The notes under the pieces are model-generated. The model was not told where the DNA came from. It saw only the letters and a list, made by a program, of their open reading frames with translations, and searched no databases. Of a DNA stretch of 11,563 nucleotides, positions 1-6,062 are shown piece after piece. Location: positions 1 through 11,563 of the forward strand of contig JAFTXB010000185.1 of assembly GCA_017461825.1 (NCBI GenBank), given 5' to 3'. Position 1 is the stretch's first letter, and each line of letters begins with the position of its first letter. The translations under genes and the position numbers were made by a program. The DNA is from Clostridia bacterium (GTDB lineage Bacteria > Bacillota > Clostridia > Oscillospirales > CAG-272).

Positions 1-831
1 AAACTGGCAGGTGGTACCGTCAAACTCGTTGATGCCGTCGGTGGTGTTCCTTACGGCGTGTGAATGCACCACGTCAAGCAGGACGGCAATGCCCATTCCG
101 TGCGCAGCATCGATCAGCTCCTTGAGCTCGTTTGGCGTGCCGTAGCGAGACGATGCCGCAAAAAAGGACGACACCTGATAACCGAACGAGCCGTAGTACG
201 GGTGCTCCATGATCGCCATGATCTGAATGGTGTTGTACCCCAACCCCTTGATGCGCGGCAGGATGTTCTCGCGGAACTCGCGGTAGGTACCGATCTCCTC
301 TTTTTCCTGCGCCATGCCGATGTGACATTCGTAAATCAGGGGATCGCGCGCAGGGGTAAAGGTGCGCTTTTTCCATTTGTAGGCAGGCTCGTCTACAATG
401 ACGCCGCACCAAAGATAGGTTGTGGGATCCTGCTCCACGCGGCGGATATAGAGCGGAATTCGCTCAAGCAGTTCGCCGTTGTGGCGCACGACCGTTTTGA
501 CGCGGCAGCCGTTCCAAAGCGCGTTTTTGCCTTTCAGATAGATCTCAAACACTCCGTTTCCAATGGGGGTTAGCTTGAGATCCAGCCAACGCCACTCCAC
601 CATGTCGCCCGTGAGATAGACCTCCTCGGCAGCGGGAGCCCATTCGCGGTAAACCCAGCCGTTTTTCGTCTTATGAAAGCCGAAATACTCGTGCCCGTTT
701 GCAAAATCGCGCAAACAACCGTCTACGCCCACAAGCTCTTTCTTCTTGCGGGCGTAGTTTTTCATGCGTTGATCAATGTCCGCGGCATACGGCAGCAGGG
801 ACGGATCATATTCAAAAATTTTGTATTGCAT
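1..831 (-). CDS. glgB: 1,4-alpha-glucan (glycogen) branching enzyme, GH13 family, N-terminal part; cut by the left window edge
   Basis: This is the first 277 codons of a gene that runs off the left edge, so only the N-terminus is present. The product should make alpha-1,6 branches in glycogen in the cytoplasm. Residues about 35-130 look like the N-terminal carbohydrate-binding (CBM48) module, with the segment YREWAPAAEEVYLTGD at 61-76. The GH13 barrel begins near residue 165 (PLIYECHIGMA). It includes YGSFGYQVSSFFAASSRYGT (213-232) and conserved GH13 region I, DVVHSH, at 253-258. This wording is closer to the eukaryotic/plant-type branching enzymes (GH13 subfamily 8) than to E. coli GlgB; that is recalled, not computed. 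The catalytic Asp and Glu lie beyond the edge. The ATG at 831 has a GAGGTG ribosome binding site 5 nt upstream and a promoter at 863-891. No other glycogen gene is visible. Confidence 0.93.
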   Translation of the reverse strand, partial: MQYKIFEYDPSLLPYAADIDQRMKNYARKKKELVGVDGCLRDFANGHEYFGFHKTKNGWVYREWAPAAEEVYLTGDMVEWRWLDLKLTPIGNGVFEIYLKGKNALWNGCRVKTVVRHNGELLERIPLYIRRVEQDPTTYLWCGVIVDEPAYKWKKRTFTPARDPLIYECHIGMAQEKEEIGTYREFRENILPRIKGLGYNTIQIMAIMEHPYYGSFGYQVSSFFAASSRYGTPNELKELIDAAHGMGIAVLLDVVHSHAVRNTTDGINEFDGTTCQF

Positions 832-862
832 GGCTACACCTCATTGCGTTGGTATCATCTAT

Positions 863-891
863 AGTATACCACGATTTTGGTGTAAAGTCAA
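863..891 (-). promoter_or_regulatory. Sigma-70 type promoter of the branching enzyme gene
   Basis: Read on the minus strand, a -35 box TTGACT (891-886) and a -10 box TATACT (868-863) are separated by exactly 17 bp. The start codon follows 31 nt after the -10 box. The branching enzyme gene is therefore probably transcribed on its own, although the upstream hydrolase gene ends only 78 bp away. Confidence 0.8.
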
Positions 892-909
892 TCAATTCCT
901 GAAAAAAGT

Positions 910-2481
910 TCAGATATGGCCGGCACTTCCAACGTATGCGGGCTTGTGATCGGGGTGCCAGACCACGATCGGGAGCTTGCTGAGGAAACGGATCGCAAAT
1001 TTGGTATTGGGAGGCAGATTGCGGATCCGCTTTCCGGAAGGATTGCGCGTTGGGAAATCGCCGTTCACCTCATCGCTCAGCAGATCAAGCTCATGGAAGG
1101 ATGCTCCAAGCGCCTCGGTTTTGAGATAACGGATCATATGTCCCTTCTTTTCAAAAAACAGCTCTACTGTCACAGTGGTCTTAACGTATTCGGTGTTGAG
1201 GATCGAAAAGACCAGATCCTCGGGGCGGTCGGTGGAAAGTCCGCAGAAGATCCAGGAGCAGGATCCGCAGGTGTCGCGTCCCACCAGGAACTTTTCGCGA
1301 AGAACGTGCTTTGATCCCTTGGGCGGCGTGTACGGAAGGTCGATCGTGTGCCGAACCTCACCGGTGAGGATCTCCTCAACACCTTCGTCGGTCATTAAGA
1401 ATGCGGTTCCCTCTCGGTGCGTGCAGAATGCCGAATATGCGTTGATATCGGATACGGGAAGGAAACAAACGCGCGGTGCGATCAGTCGGTAGCCCTCGAT
1501 CTCCGCAGGCGCAAGCCCCATCTGGAAGCCGTGGTGCGGGATCTGCAAAATATCCGACTTGAGATAGCTTCCCACCTTTTCGGGGATCCGTGCGATCGAG
1601 AAGGAGGCGTCGGTCGTCCACAGAATGACCTGCCCTGCAAGCTCCATACGGATCACGACCGAGATCGCATTGAGATTTTGGGAAAGGTGTATTGTGTCAT
1701 CCATGCTGACAAGGATCTCACAAACGGCATCGCCGATGCGGTAGACCTGACCCGTGTGAAGCTTGTACACGGGAGCGCCGAGCTTTTCAAGACGCGCCAA
1801 AAAGATCGGAACGTGGACGTAAGCCGAGGTGTCGGTATTGGCGCTTGCGCTTTCGGTCAGATGCGGATAATGCTCGAGATCGTCATACTCGGGGAAATTG
1901 AACATCACCTTTTCCACAATGACGTCGTTTTCATGGCGCTCCATAAAGTAGTCAAAGCAGTGATAATGATCGGGATGGGGGTGGGTGAGGATCCACGCGG
2001 CGATCACGGGCTTTTCCCCGTTGGTATCCTCGGTGAGACATTCATACAGATTATCGCAGGCATCCTTCATTGCCCAGCCGCCGTCGATGACGATAAAGCG
2101 GCGGTCGGACAAACGGATCGCATACGACATTCCGTAGTCCTCAAGCTTGACCTGCGTGACCTGCGGCGTACAAACTGCCTCGCCGACCTGATCGCTGTAA
2201 GAAAAATATGCGGTCTCGCGCTCGGCAATAACCATCAGCTCTTTCACACCTGCGTAATAATTCAAAAAATAGGCGTCGGTGCCGTCAAAATATGCGGCGT
2301 AGCGATAGTTTTCGCGTTCTCTGCGCTCGCGCATTGTAAATCCATGGCGCACAAACAGCTCGGCGTAGGAATCAAACAGCGTCTCCTCTGCGTCGGAAAG
2401 CGTATAAACAACGTTTTTACGGTCGGTGACGTGTGCCTCAAAGCGTGCTTCCCCAAATGCGGGGATCTCTATCTTCTTCAT
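910..2481 (-). CDS. Metallo-beta-lactamase-fold metallohydrolase with extra N- and C-terminal domains, substrate unknown
   Basis: The 523-residue protein carries a metallo-beta-lactamase (MBL) core. The metal-binding motif HPHPDH is at 167-172 (H167, H169, D171, H172). Further likely ligands or signature residues are D291 in TTDAS and the PHHG motif at 315-318, which resembles ComEC-type and phosphodiesterase-like MBL proteins. Before the core lies a region of about 105 residues rich in aromatic and charged residues. After it, residues about 390-523 form a further domain I do not recognise; it includes CGSCSW at 405-410. No signal peptide or membrane segment is seen, so it is probably cytoplasmic. 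The family suggests a hydrolase of a phosphoester, thioester or lactone, but nothing here decides which. The ATG at 2481 has AGGAG 7 nt upstream and a promoter at 2518-2546, so it appears to be a single-gene unit. Confidence 0.85.
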   Translation of the reverse strand: MKKIEIPAFGEARFEAHVTDRKNVVYTLSDAEETLFDSYAELFVRHGFTMRERRERENYRYAAYFDGTDAYFLNYYAGVKELMVIAERETAYFSYSDQVGEAVCTPQVTQVKLEDYGMSYAIRLSDRRFIVIDGGWAMKDACDNLYECLTEDTNGEKPVIAAWILTHPHPDHYHCFDYFMERHENDVIVEKVMFNFPEYDDLEHYPHLTESASANTDTSAYVHVPIFLARLEKLGAPVYKLHTGQVYRIGDAVCEILVSMDDTIHLSQNLNAISVVIRMELAGQVILWTTDASFSIARIPEKVGSYLKSDILQIPHHGFQMGLAPAEIEGYRLIAPRVCFLPVSDINAYSAFCTHREGTAFLMTDEGVEEILTGEVRHTIDLPYTPPKGSKHVLREKFLVGRDTCGSCSWIFCGLSTDRPEDLVFSILNTEYVKTTVTVELFFEKKGHMIRYLKTEALGASFHELDLLSDEVNGDFPTRNPSGKRIRNLPPNTKFAIRFLSKLPIVVWHPDHKPAYVGSAGHI

Positions 2482-2517
2482 AGCGGTTCTCCTGTTCTCA
2501 CGTTAAGTTACGCCTAT

Positions 2518-2546
2518 ATTTTATCACAGATCTTCTTTTTTTTCAA
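2518..2546 (-). promoter_or_regulatory. Sigma-70 type promoter of the MBL-fold hydrolase gene
   Basis: On the minus strand a -35 box TTGAAA (2546-2541) and a -10 box TAAAAT (2523-2518) are 17 bp apart. The start codon at 2481 is 36 nt beyond the -10 box. The spacer is A-rich. The ferritin terminator lies about 125 bp upstream, so this promoter would be needed for expression. Confidence 0.65.
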
Positions 2547-2671
2547 TACGGATTCTTTTGTAATCCAACTGTTTTTTTACTGTTTTCAACGGTTTTTCGA
2601 CTCACCTCCAACATTCTTGCCGCCGTCCTTATCCAATTACTGCGAAATTGACAAAAACCGAAGCAACCCCC

Positions 2672-2709
2672 AAAAAAACACACGGCTGCCTTTTTGGGGT
2701 AGCCGTGTG
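2672..2709 (-). terminator. Rho-independent terminator of the ferritin gene
   Basis: A perfect 9-bp stem pairs CACACGGCT (2679-2687) with AGCCGTGTG (2701-2709). Two more C-G pairs lie inside the stem after one mismatch. On the minus strand the stem is followed by seven T residues (2678-2672). It begins 13 nt past the ferritin stop codon, and the T run shows it works in the ferritin direction. Confidence 0.9.
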
Positions 2710-2721
2710 ACCGGATTATTC

Positions 2722-3234
2722 TCAGAGAACCAGCGACGGAGCGGTATAAACTCTTGCCGCAAGCTCTTGGTTGAGCATATAAAGGCTCTTGGGATCGGAA
2801 CCGAACAGATCCATCTTGGAAATGAGATCGTTCGCGTTGGTCTCTTCCTCACCCTGCTCCTTGACAAACCAGTCGAGGAACTGCATGGTGCGAAAATCTC
2901 TTACATCGTATGCCGCGCCGTAAATATCATTGATCAGCGATGTAACGTACTGCTCATGCTCCAGCCCTGCCTTCAGTACCGACATATGGCTGTCAAATAC
3001 CTTGTCGGGCTTTGCGATCGCCTCGAGCGTGACGGGCATATTCTCGTTTTGCAGGTAGGTGTAAAACAGCATCGCGTGGTCGCGCTCCTCCTGCGCCTGC
3101 ACCATGTACCAGTTGGCAAAGCCGTCCAGCCCCGCCGCCTTAAAGTAATTGGAAAAATCCAAATACAGATATGCCGAGTAAAATTCCTTGTTGATCTGCT
3201 GATTGAGCAGCTCATGTACCTTTGCGTTTAACAT
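2722..3234 (-). CDS. ftnA: Non-heme ferritin (FtnA type)
   Basis: The 170-residue protein has normal bacterial ferritin length. It should form the 24-subunit cytoplasmic shell that oxidises Fe(II) and stores it as a mineral core. Every ferroxidase ligand known from E. coli FtnA is at the same residue number: E17, E50, H53, E94, Q127 and E130. The conserved Y24 is also present. The segment QAQEERDHAM (46-55) is the typical helix-B metal site. There is no heme-ligating Met in the bacterioferritin pattern. The ATG at 3234 has GAGGA about 10 nt upstream. The gene ends in its own terminator (2672-2709). Upstream lies the repeat-rich spacer 3235-3486 and then the flavodiiron gene on the same strand. 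Ferritin next to an oxygen/NO reductase fits a role in limiting iron-driven oxidative damage in an anaerobe. Confidence 0.96.
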   Translation of the reverse strand: MLNAKVHELLNQQINKEFYSAYLYLDFSNYFKAAGLDGFANWYMVQAQEERDHAMLFYTYLQNENMPVTLEAIAKPDKVFDSHMSVLKAGLEHEQYVTSLINDIYGAAYDVRDFRTMQFLDWFVKEQGEEETNANDLISKMDLFGSDPKSLYMLNQELAARVYTAPSLVL

Positions 3235-3268
3235 AATCGTTTTTCCTCTTTCATTTTTTTATTTTTTA

Positions 3269-3358
3269 TCAGAAACTTCTTGAATAGAAAAGGATTGGCA
3301 AGCCAATCCCGTGATTTGCTACGCAAATACACGTCCGACACCTTCAAGAACTTTCAGA
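3269..3358. repeat. Nested inverted repeats: long outer stem enclosing two hairpins
   Basis: An outer arm at 3269-3284 pairs with 3343-3358 over 16 positions with two mismatches; the core 3272-3284/3343-3355 has one mismatch in 13. Inside are a perfect repeat, 3292-3299 with 3302-3309 (GGATTGGC/GCCAATCC), and a second hairpin, 3311-3319 with 3323-3332, with a one-base bulge. Folded as RNA this would be a three-way junction. It lies in the presumed 5' untranslated region of the ferritin gene. It could be a structured leader, a terminator/attenuator for the upstream gene, or a copy of a dispersed palindromic element. The sequence alone does not decide. Confidence 0.6.
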
Positions 3359-3370
3359 CAACGAGATATT

Positions 3371-3399
3371 GGCATAGTGGGGTATCTATACCCCATGCC
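3371..3399. repeat. Imperfect palindrome centred on GGGGTATCTATACCCC
   Basis: GGGGTAT (3379-3385) and ATACCCC (3388-3394) are perfect inverted arms around a 2-bp centre. They are flanked by GGCAT (3371-3375) and ATGCC (3395-3399), with three extra bases on the left side only. The short centre suits a dimeric protein operator, and the whole can also form a stem in RNA. A smaller stem follows at 3405-3410/3417-3422 (TTTCTG/CAGAAA). There is no T run, so it is not an ordinary terminator. Confidence 0.55.
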
Positions 3400-3486
3400 G
3401 CCGTTTTCTGACGGTACAGAAAGGTCTGATTACTTTATTCAAACAATAGTACCGCCAGCCAAAGCAAATTTCCGAAAAAGTAACCT

Positions 3487-5277
3487 TTATTGAATCTCCT
3501 CAAAATCTGCCGCGCCGTGCTTGCAAAGCGGACAGATAAAGTCCTCGGGAAGTGTATCGCCCTCGTAAACGTAGCCGCAGATCTTGCAAACGTAGCCCTT
3601 TTTGCCATCGGTCTCGGGCTTGGGCTTAACGTTGTTTTGATAATAGGTATAGGTCATGGTCTCGCGGTCGGAGATCACACGTGCCTCGGTTACAGAGCAG
3701 ATAAACATTCCGTGCGTGTCAAGATCGATATATTGCTCAACCTTGAGCGACAGGAAGGAATTGATATAACGCGGCAGGAAAACCAGCCCGTTATCCGAGC
3801 GCAACGGCTCGCAATCGGCAAACTTATCCACGTTTCTGCCGCTGCGGAAACCAAAGGCTTCAAACACGGCAAACGGAGCATCCACAGTGAGGCAGTTGAT
3901 ATTCATTTTTCCGGTCTGCTTGATCACGTGGTGCGAATAGTTTTCCTTGTTGACCGTTACAGCCAGGCGGTTGGGGGTGTTTGTCACCTGCGTAACCGTA
4001 TTGACGATCAATCCGTTGTCCTTTTTGCCGTCGTTTGAAGTTACCACATAAAGTCCGTAGCCAATGTTAAACAGTGCGGTCATATCGTTCTTGTTTGCGG
4101 TGGAATCCTGCTGTGCAAGATACTCACGGCAAAGCTCACCCGCCATAGCCTCCAGCTGCGCCGAGCTCTCCTCGTTCAGCGCCGAGACGATTCGCACGTT
4201 GTTATCGGTATAGGTAAGATTTTTGCTTTTTTCCAGCATTCCTCGCATTACCTTTGTCGCCATAGGCGCCCAACTTCCGTTTTCGATAAACGCGACCGTA
4301 CGGTTACTGTAATTGCGCTCGGTAAGGTGATGGATAAAGTCGCGCATAAACGGGAAGATCTCGCCGTTGTAGGTTGTGGTAGCCAACACCAGCTTGCTGT
4401 AGCGGAAGGCATCCTCAACAGCCTCTGCCATGTCGCATCTTGCCAGATCGTTTACAACCACCTTGGGACAGCCGTTAGCGCGAAGCTTTTCGGCAAGCTG
4501 CAAAACAGCCTTTTTTGTATTGCCGTAAATCGAGGTATAGGCAATGACAATCCCCTCTTCCTCGGGCTGATAGCTCGACCATGTGTTGTAGAGCCCCAGA
4601 TAATAGCCGAGATTTTCACTCAAAACAGGGCCGTGAAGCGGACAGATGATCTCAATGTCAAGTCCCGCCGCCTTTTTGAGAAGATTTTGCACCTGCGTGC
4701 CGTATTTGCCAACGATTCCGATATAGTAACGTCTTGCCTCATCTGCCCAAGGCTCGTCTGCATCAAGCGCACCGAATTTTCCAAAGCCGTCAGCCGAAAA
4801 CAAAACCTTGTCGGTGCTGTCGTAGGTTACAATAACCTCGGGCCAGTGCACCATGGGAGCGGTGACAAAGGTCAAAACATGCTTTCCGAGGTTCAAGGTA
4901 TCTCCCTCGCCAACCACGATCTGCCGATCCGAAAAATCGGTTCCGAAAAAGTTTTTCATCATTACAAACGCCTTTGCCGAGGCAACGATCGCAGCCTTCG
5001 GATACGCCTTTGTAAACTGTACAATGTTAGCCGAGTGGTCGGGCTCCATATGCTGCACGATCAGATAATCGGGCTGTCTTCCCTGCAATGCGTTTTGCAA
5101 ATTATCCAGCCATTCGTGCGTAAAGTTGGCATCCACGGTGTCCATCACGGCGATCTTTTCGTCAAGGATCACGTAAGAATTGTACGACATACCGTTGGGA
5201 ACTACATACTGCCCCTCAAACAGATCGACCTTGTGATCATTGACTCCGATATATTGAATGTCTTTTGTGATATACAT
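3487..5277 (-). CDS. Multidomain flavodiiron protein: diiron MBL, flavodoxin, flavin reductase and rubredoxin modules
   Basis: The 596-residue protein should reduce O2 to water and/or NO to N2O in the cytoplasm. Residues 1-240 are the diiron MBL domain, with all six ligands visible: H76, E78, D80 (HMEPDH), H144, D163 and H215. H81 completes the motif. Residues 242 to about 390 are an FMN flavodoxin domain with the phosphate loop TSIYGNT (248-254). Residues about 400-555 resemble a flavin-reductase (split-barrel) domain, starting near DMTALFNIGYGLYVV. Residues 562-596 are a short rubredoxin with C564, C567, C582 and C585. One chain thus carries the electron path from flavin reductase through rubredoxin and FMN to the diiron site. 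The core is often called FprA. The ATG at 5277 has AGGAG 8 nt upstream and a strong promoter at 5308-5336. It may instead favour one of O2 or NO; the sequence does not tell. Confidence 0.95.
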   Translation of the reverse strand: MYITKDIQYIGVNDHKVDLFEGQYVVPNGMSYNSYVILDEKIAVMDTVDANFTHEWLDNLQNALQGRQPDYLIVQHMEPDHSANIVQFTKAYPKAAIVASAKAFVMMKNFFGTDFSDRQIVVGEGDTLNLGKHVLTFVTAPMVHWPEVIVTYDSTDKVLFSADGFGKFGALDADEPWADEARRYYIGIVGKYGTQVQNLLKKAAGLDIEIICPLHGPVLSENLGYYLGLYNTWSSYQPEEEGIVIAYTSIYGNTKKAVLQLAEKLRANGCPKVVVNDLARCDMAEAVEDAFRYSKLVLATTTYNGEIFPFMRDFIHHLTERNYSNRTVAFIENGSWAPMATKVMRGMLEKSKNLTYTDNNVRIVSALNEESSAQLEAMAGELCREYLAQQDSTANKNDMTALFNIGYGLYVVTSNDGKKDNGLIVNTVTQVTNTPNRLAVTVNKENYSHHVIKQTGKMNINCLTVDAPFAVFEAFGFRSGRNVDKFADCEPLRSDNGLVFLPRYINSFLSLKVEQYIDLDTHGMFICSVTEARVISDRETMTYTYYQNNVKPKPETDGKKGYVCKICGYVYEGDTLPEDFICPLCKHGAADFEEIQ

Positions 5278-5307
5278 GTTTTTTACTCCTGCGTTTTTGA
5301 TAGTATT

Positions 5308-5336
5308 ATTGTATCACTTTTATTTGATAAAATCAA
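5308..5336 (-). promoter_or_regulatory. Sigma-70 type promoter of the flavodiiron gene, with a possible operator over the -35 box
   Basis: On the minus strand a -35 box TTGATT (5336-5331) and a -10 box TACAAT (5313-5308) are 17 bp apart. The sequence TTGATAAAATCAA (plus strand, 5324-5336) covers the -35 box and is an inverted repeat of TTGAT/ATCAA with a 3-bp centre. It resembles an FNR-type site, but the usual FNR spacing is 4 bp, so the operator idea is weak. The promoter itself is well supported. Confidence 0.8.
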
Positions 5337-5350
5337 TCGGTTTTCAAAAA

Positions 5351-6049
5351 TTATTCCAAAATTTTTCCATCGGTAGACACCGTTACAACCTGCCACGGAA
5401 TGAATTTTCCGCTCGCCTGCAATGCTCTTTTGACAGCGTTTTCAAGTCCTCCGCAGCAAGGCACCTCCATACGGACCACCTTTACACTCTTGATATTATT
5501 ATTTGCAATGATCTGTGTCAGCTTTTCGGTGTAGTCGCCTGTATCAAGCTTGGGGCAGCCGATGAGCGTGATATGGTTGCGAATAAACTCATTATGAAAG
5601 TTTCCGTATGCATATGCGGTGCAATCGGCGGCGATAAGCAGATTGGCGCCGTCAAAATAGGGAGCGTTGACGGGAACCAGCTTGATCTGACAGGGCCATT
5701 GCGAAAGCTGACTTTGGACGGTCACTCCTGTTTTGTAAACCGTAGGAGCTTCACGCCTGATCGCTTTTGACTGTGTTCCCGGGCAACCGCATGGGAGCTT
5801 CACCCCCGATTTTTGCATTTTTGCCTGCCTGACAGCCTCCTCATTGTAGGCGGGTGCCTCACGCTCCTCAAAGCTGATGGCATCGGTCGGGCATGCGGGG
5901 AGACAGTCACCCAAGCCGTCACAGTAGTCCTCGCGTGTGAGCATCGCTTTTCCGTCGATCATTTCGATCGCACCCTCGTGACACGCCGCGGCACAAGCAC
6001 CGCATCCGTTGCATTTTTCTCTGTCTATCTTAATTATCTTTCTGATCAT
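5351..6049 (-). CDS. Ferredoxin-like iron-sulfur protein with Cys-rich C-terminal region
   Basis: This 232-residue cytoplasmic protein starts with a ferredoxin domain. The first cluster motif is complete: C13, C16, C19, C23. The second reads C43, L46, C49, C53; the expected second Cys is Leu, so that site has only three motif cysteines plus whatever C23 or others supply. The remaining 150 residues hold more cysteines in pairs or short motifs: C88/C90 (PCGCPG), C121, C144, C166 (GCPKLD) and C199-C200 (PCCGG). CCGG resembles the Cys-Cys-Gly motifs of heterodisulfide-reductase-like proteins. I know this type as an uncharacterised 4Fe-4S protein of anaerobes; its partner and reaction are unknown. 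It begins 13 bp after the D-lactate dehydrogenase stop, with GAAAGGG before the ATG, so the two are co-transcribed. An electron-transfer or cluster-sensing role is only inference. Confidence 0.85.
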   Translation of the reverse strand: MIRKIIKIDREKCNGCGACAAACHEGAIEMIDGKAMLTREDYCDGLGDCLPACPTDAISFEEREAPAYNEEAVRQAKMQKSGVKLPCGCPGTQSKAIRREAPTVYKTGVTVQSQLSQWPCQIKLVPVNAPYFDGANLLIAADCTAYAYGNFHNEFIRNHITLIGCPKLDTGDYTEKLTQIIANNNIKSVKVVRMEVPCCGGLENAVKRALQASGKFIPWQVVTVSTDGKILE

Positions 6050-6062
6050 ACGCTACCCTTTC

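Larger units (their letters stand above)
2482..2721. other. 240-bp spacer between ferritin and the MBL-fold hydrolase
   Basis: It holds the ferritin terminator (2672-2709) and the hydrolase promoter (2518-2546). Between them no convincing gene was seen. A short minus-strand frame (2543-2614) encodes MLEVSRKTVENSKKTVGLQK and a few more residues, with a helix-turn-helix-like look, but it has no ribosome binding site. It may be chance or a remnant. Confidence 0.5.

Noticed and set aside
899..913. Small stem CTGAA/TTCAG at the end of the hydrolase gene as a terminator
   Set aside because: It has only five base pairs and no following T run, and it sits next to the branching enzyme -35 box.
2524..2586. 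A 21-codon minus-strand frame starting at TTG (LKTVKKQLDYKRIRIEKKED...) as a leader peptide
   Set aside because: Its nearest Shine-Dalgarno-like sequence is about 15 nt away, too far, and the frame overlaps the hydrolase promoter.
1417..3231. A 604-codon open frame on the plus strand
   Set aside because: It lies opposite the MBL hydrolase and ferritin genes, crosses their terminator and promoters, and shows no family motifs. The minus-strand genes have catalytic motifs, ribosome binding sites and promoters.
3292..3332. A CRISPR-like or tandem repeat array
   Set aside because: The elements are different hairpins, not repeated units with spacers, and no cas gene is present.
4327..5376. A 349-codon plus-strand frame opposite the flavodiiron gene
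   Set aside because: It is a shadow of the minus-strand frame, has no recognisable domain, and would run through the flavodiiron promoter.
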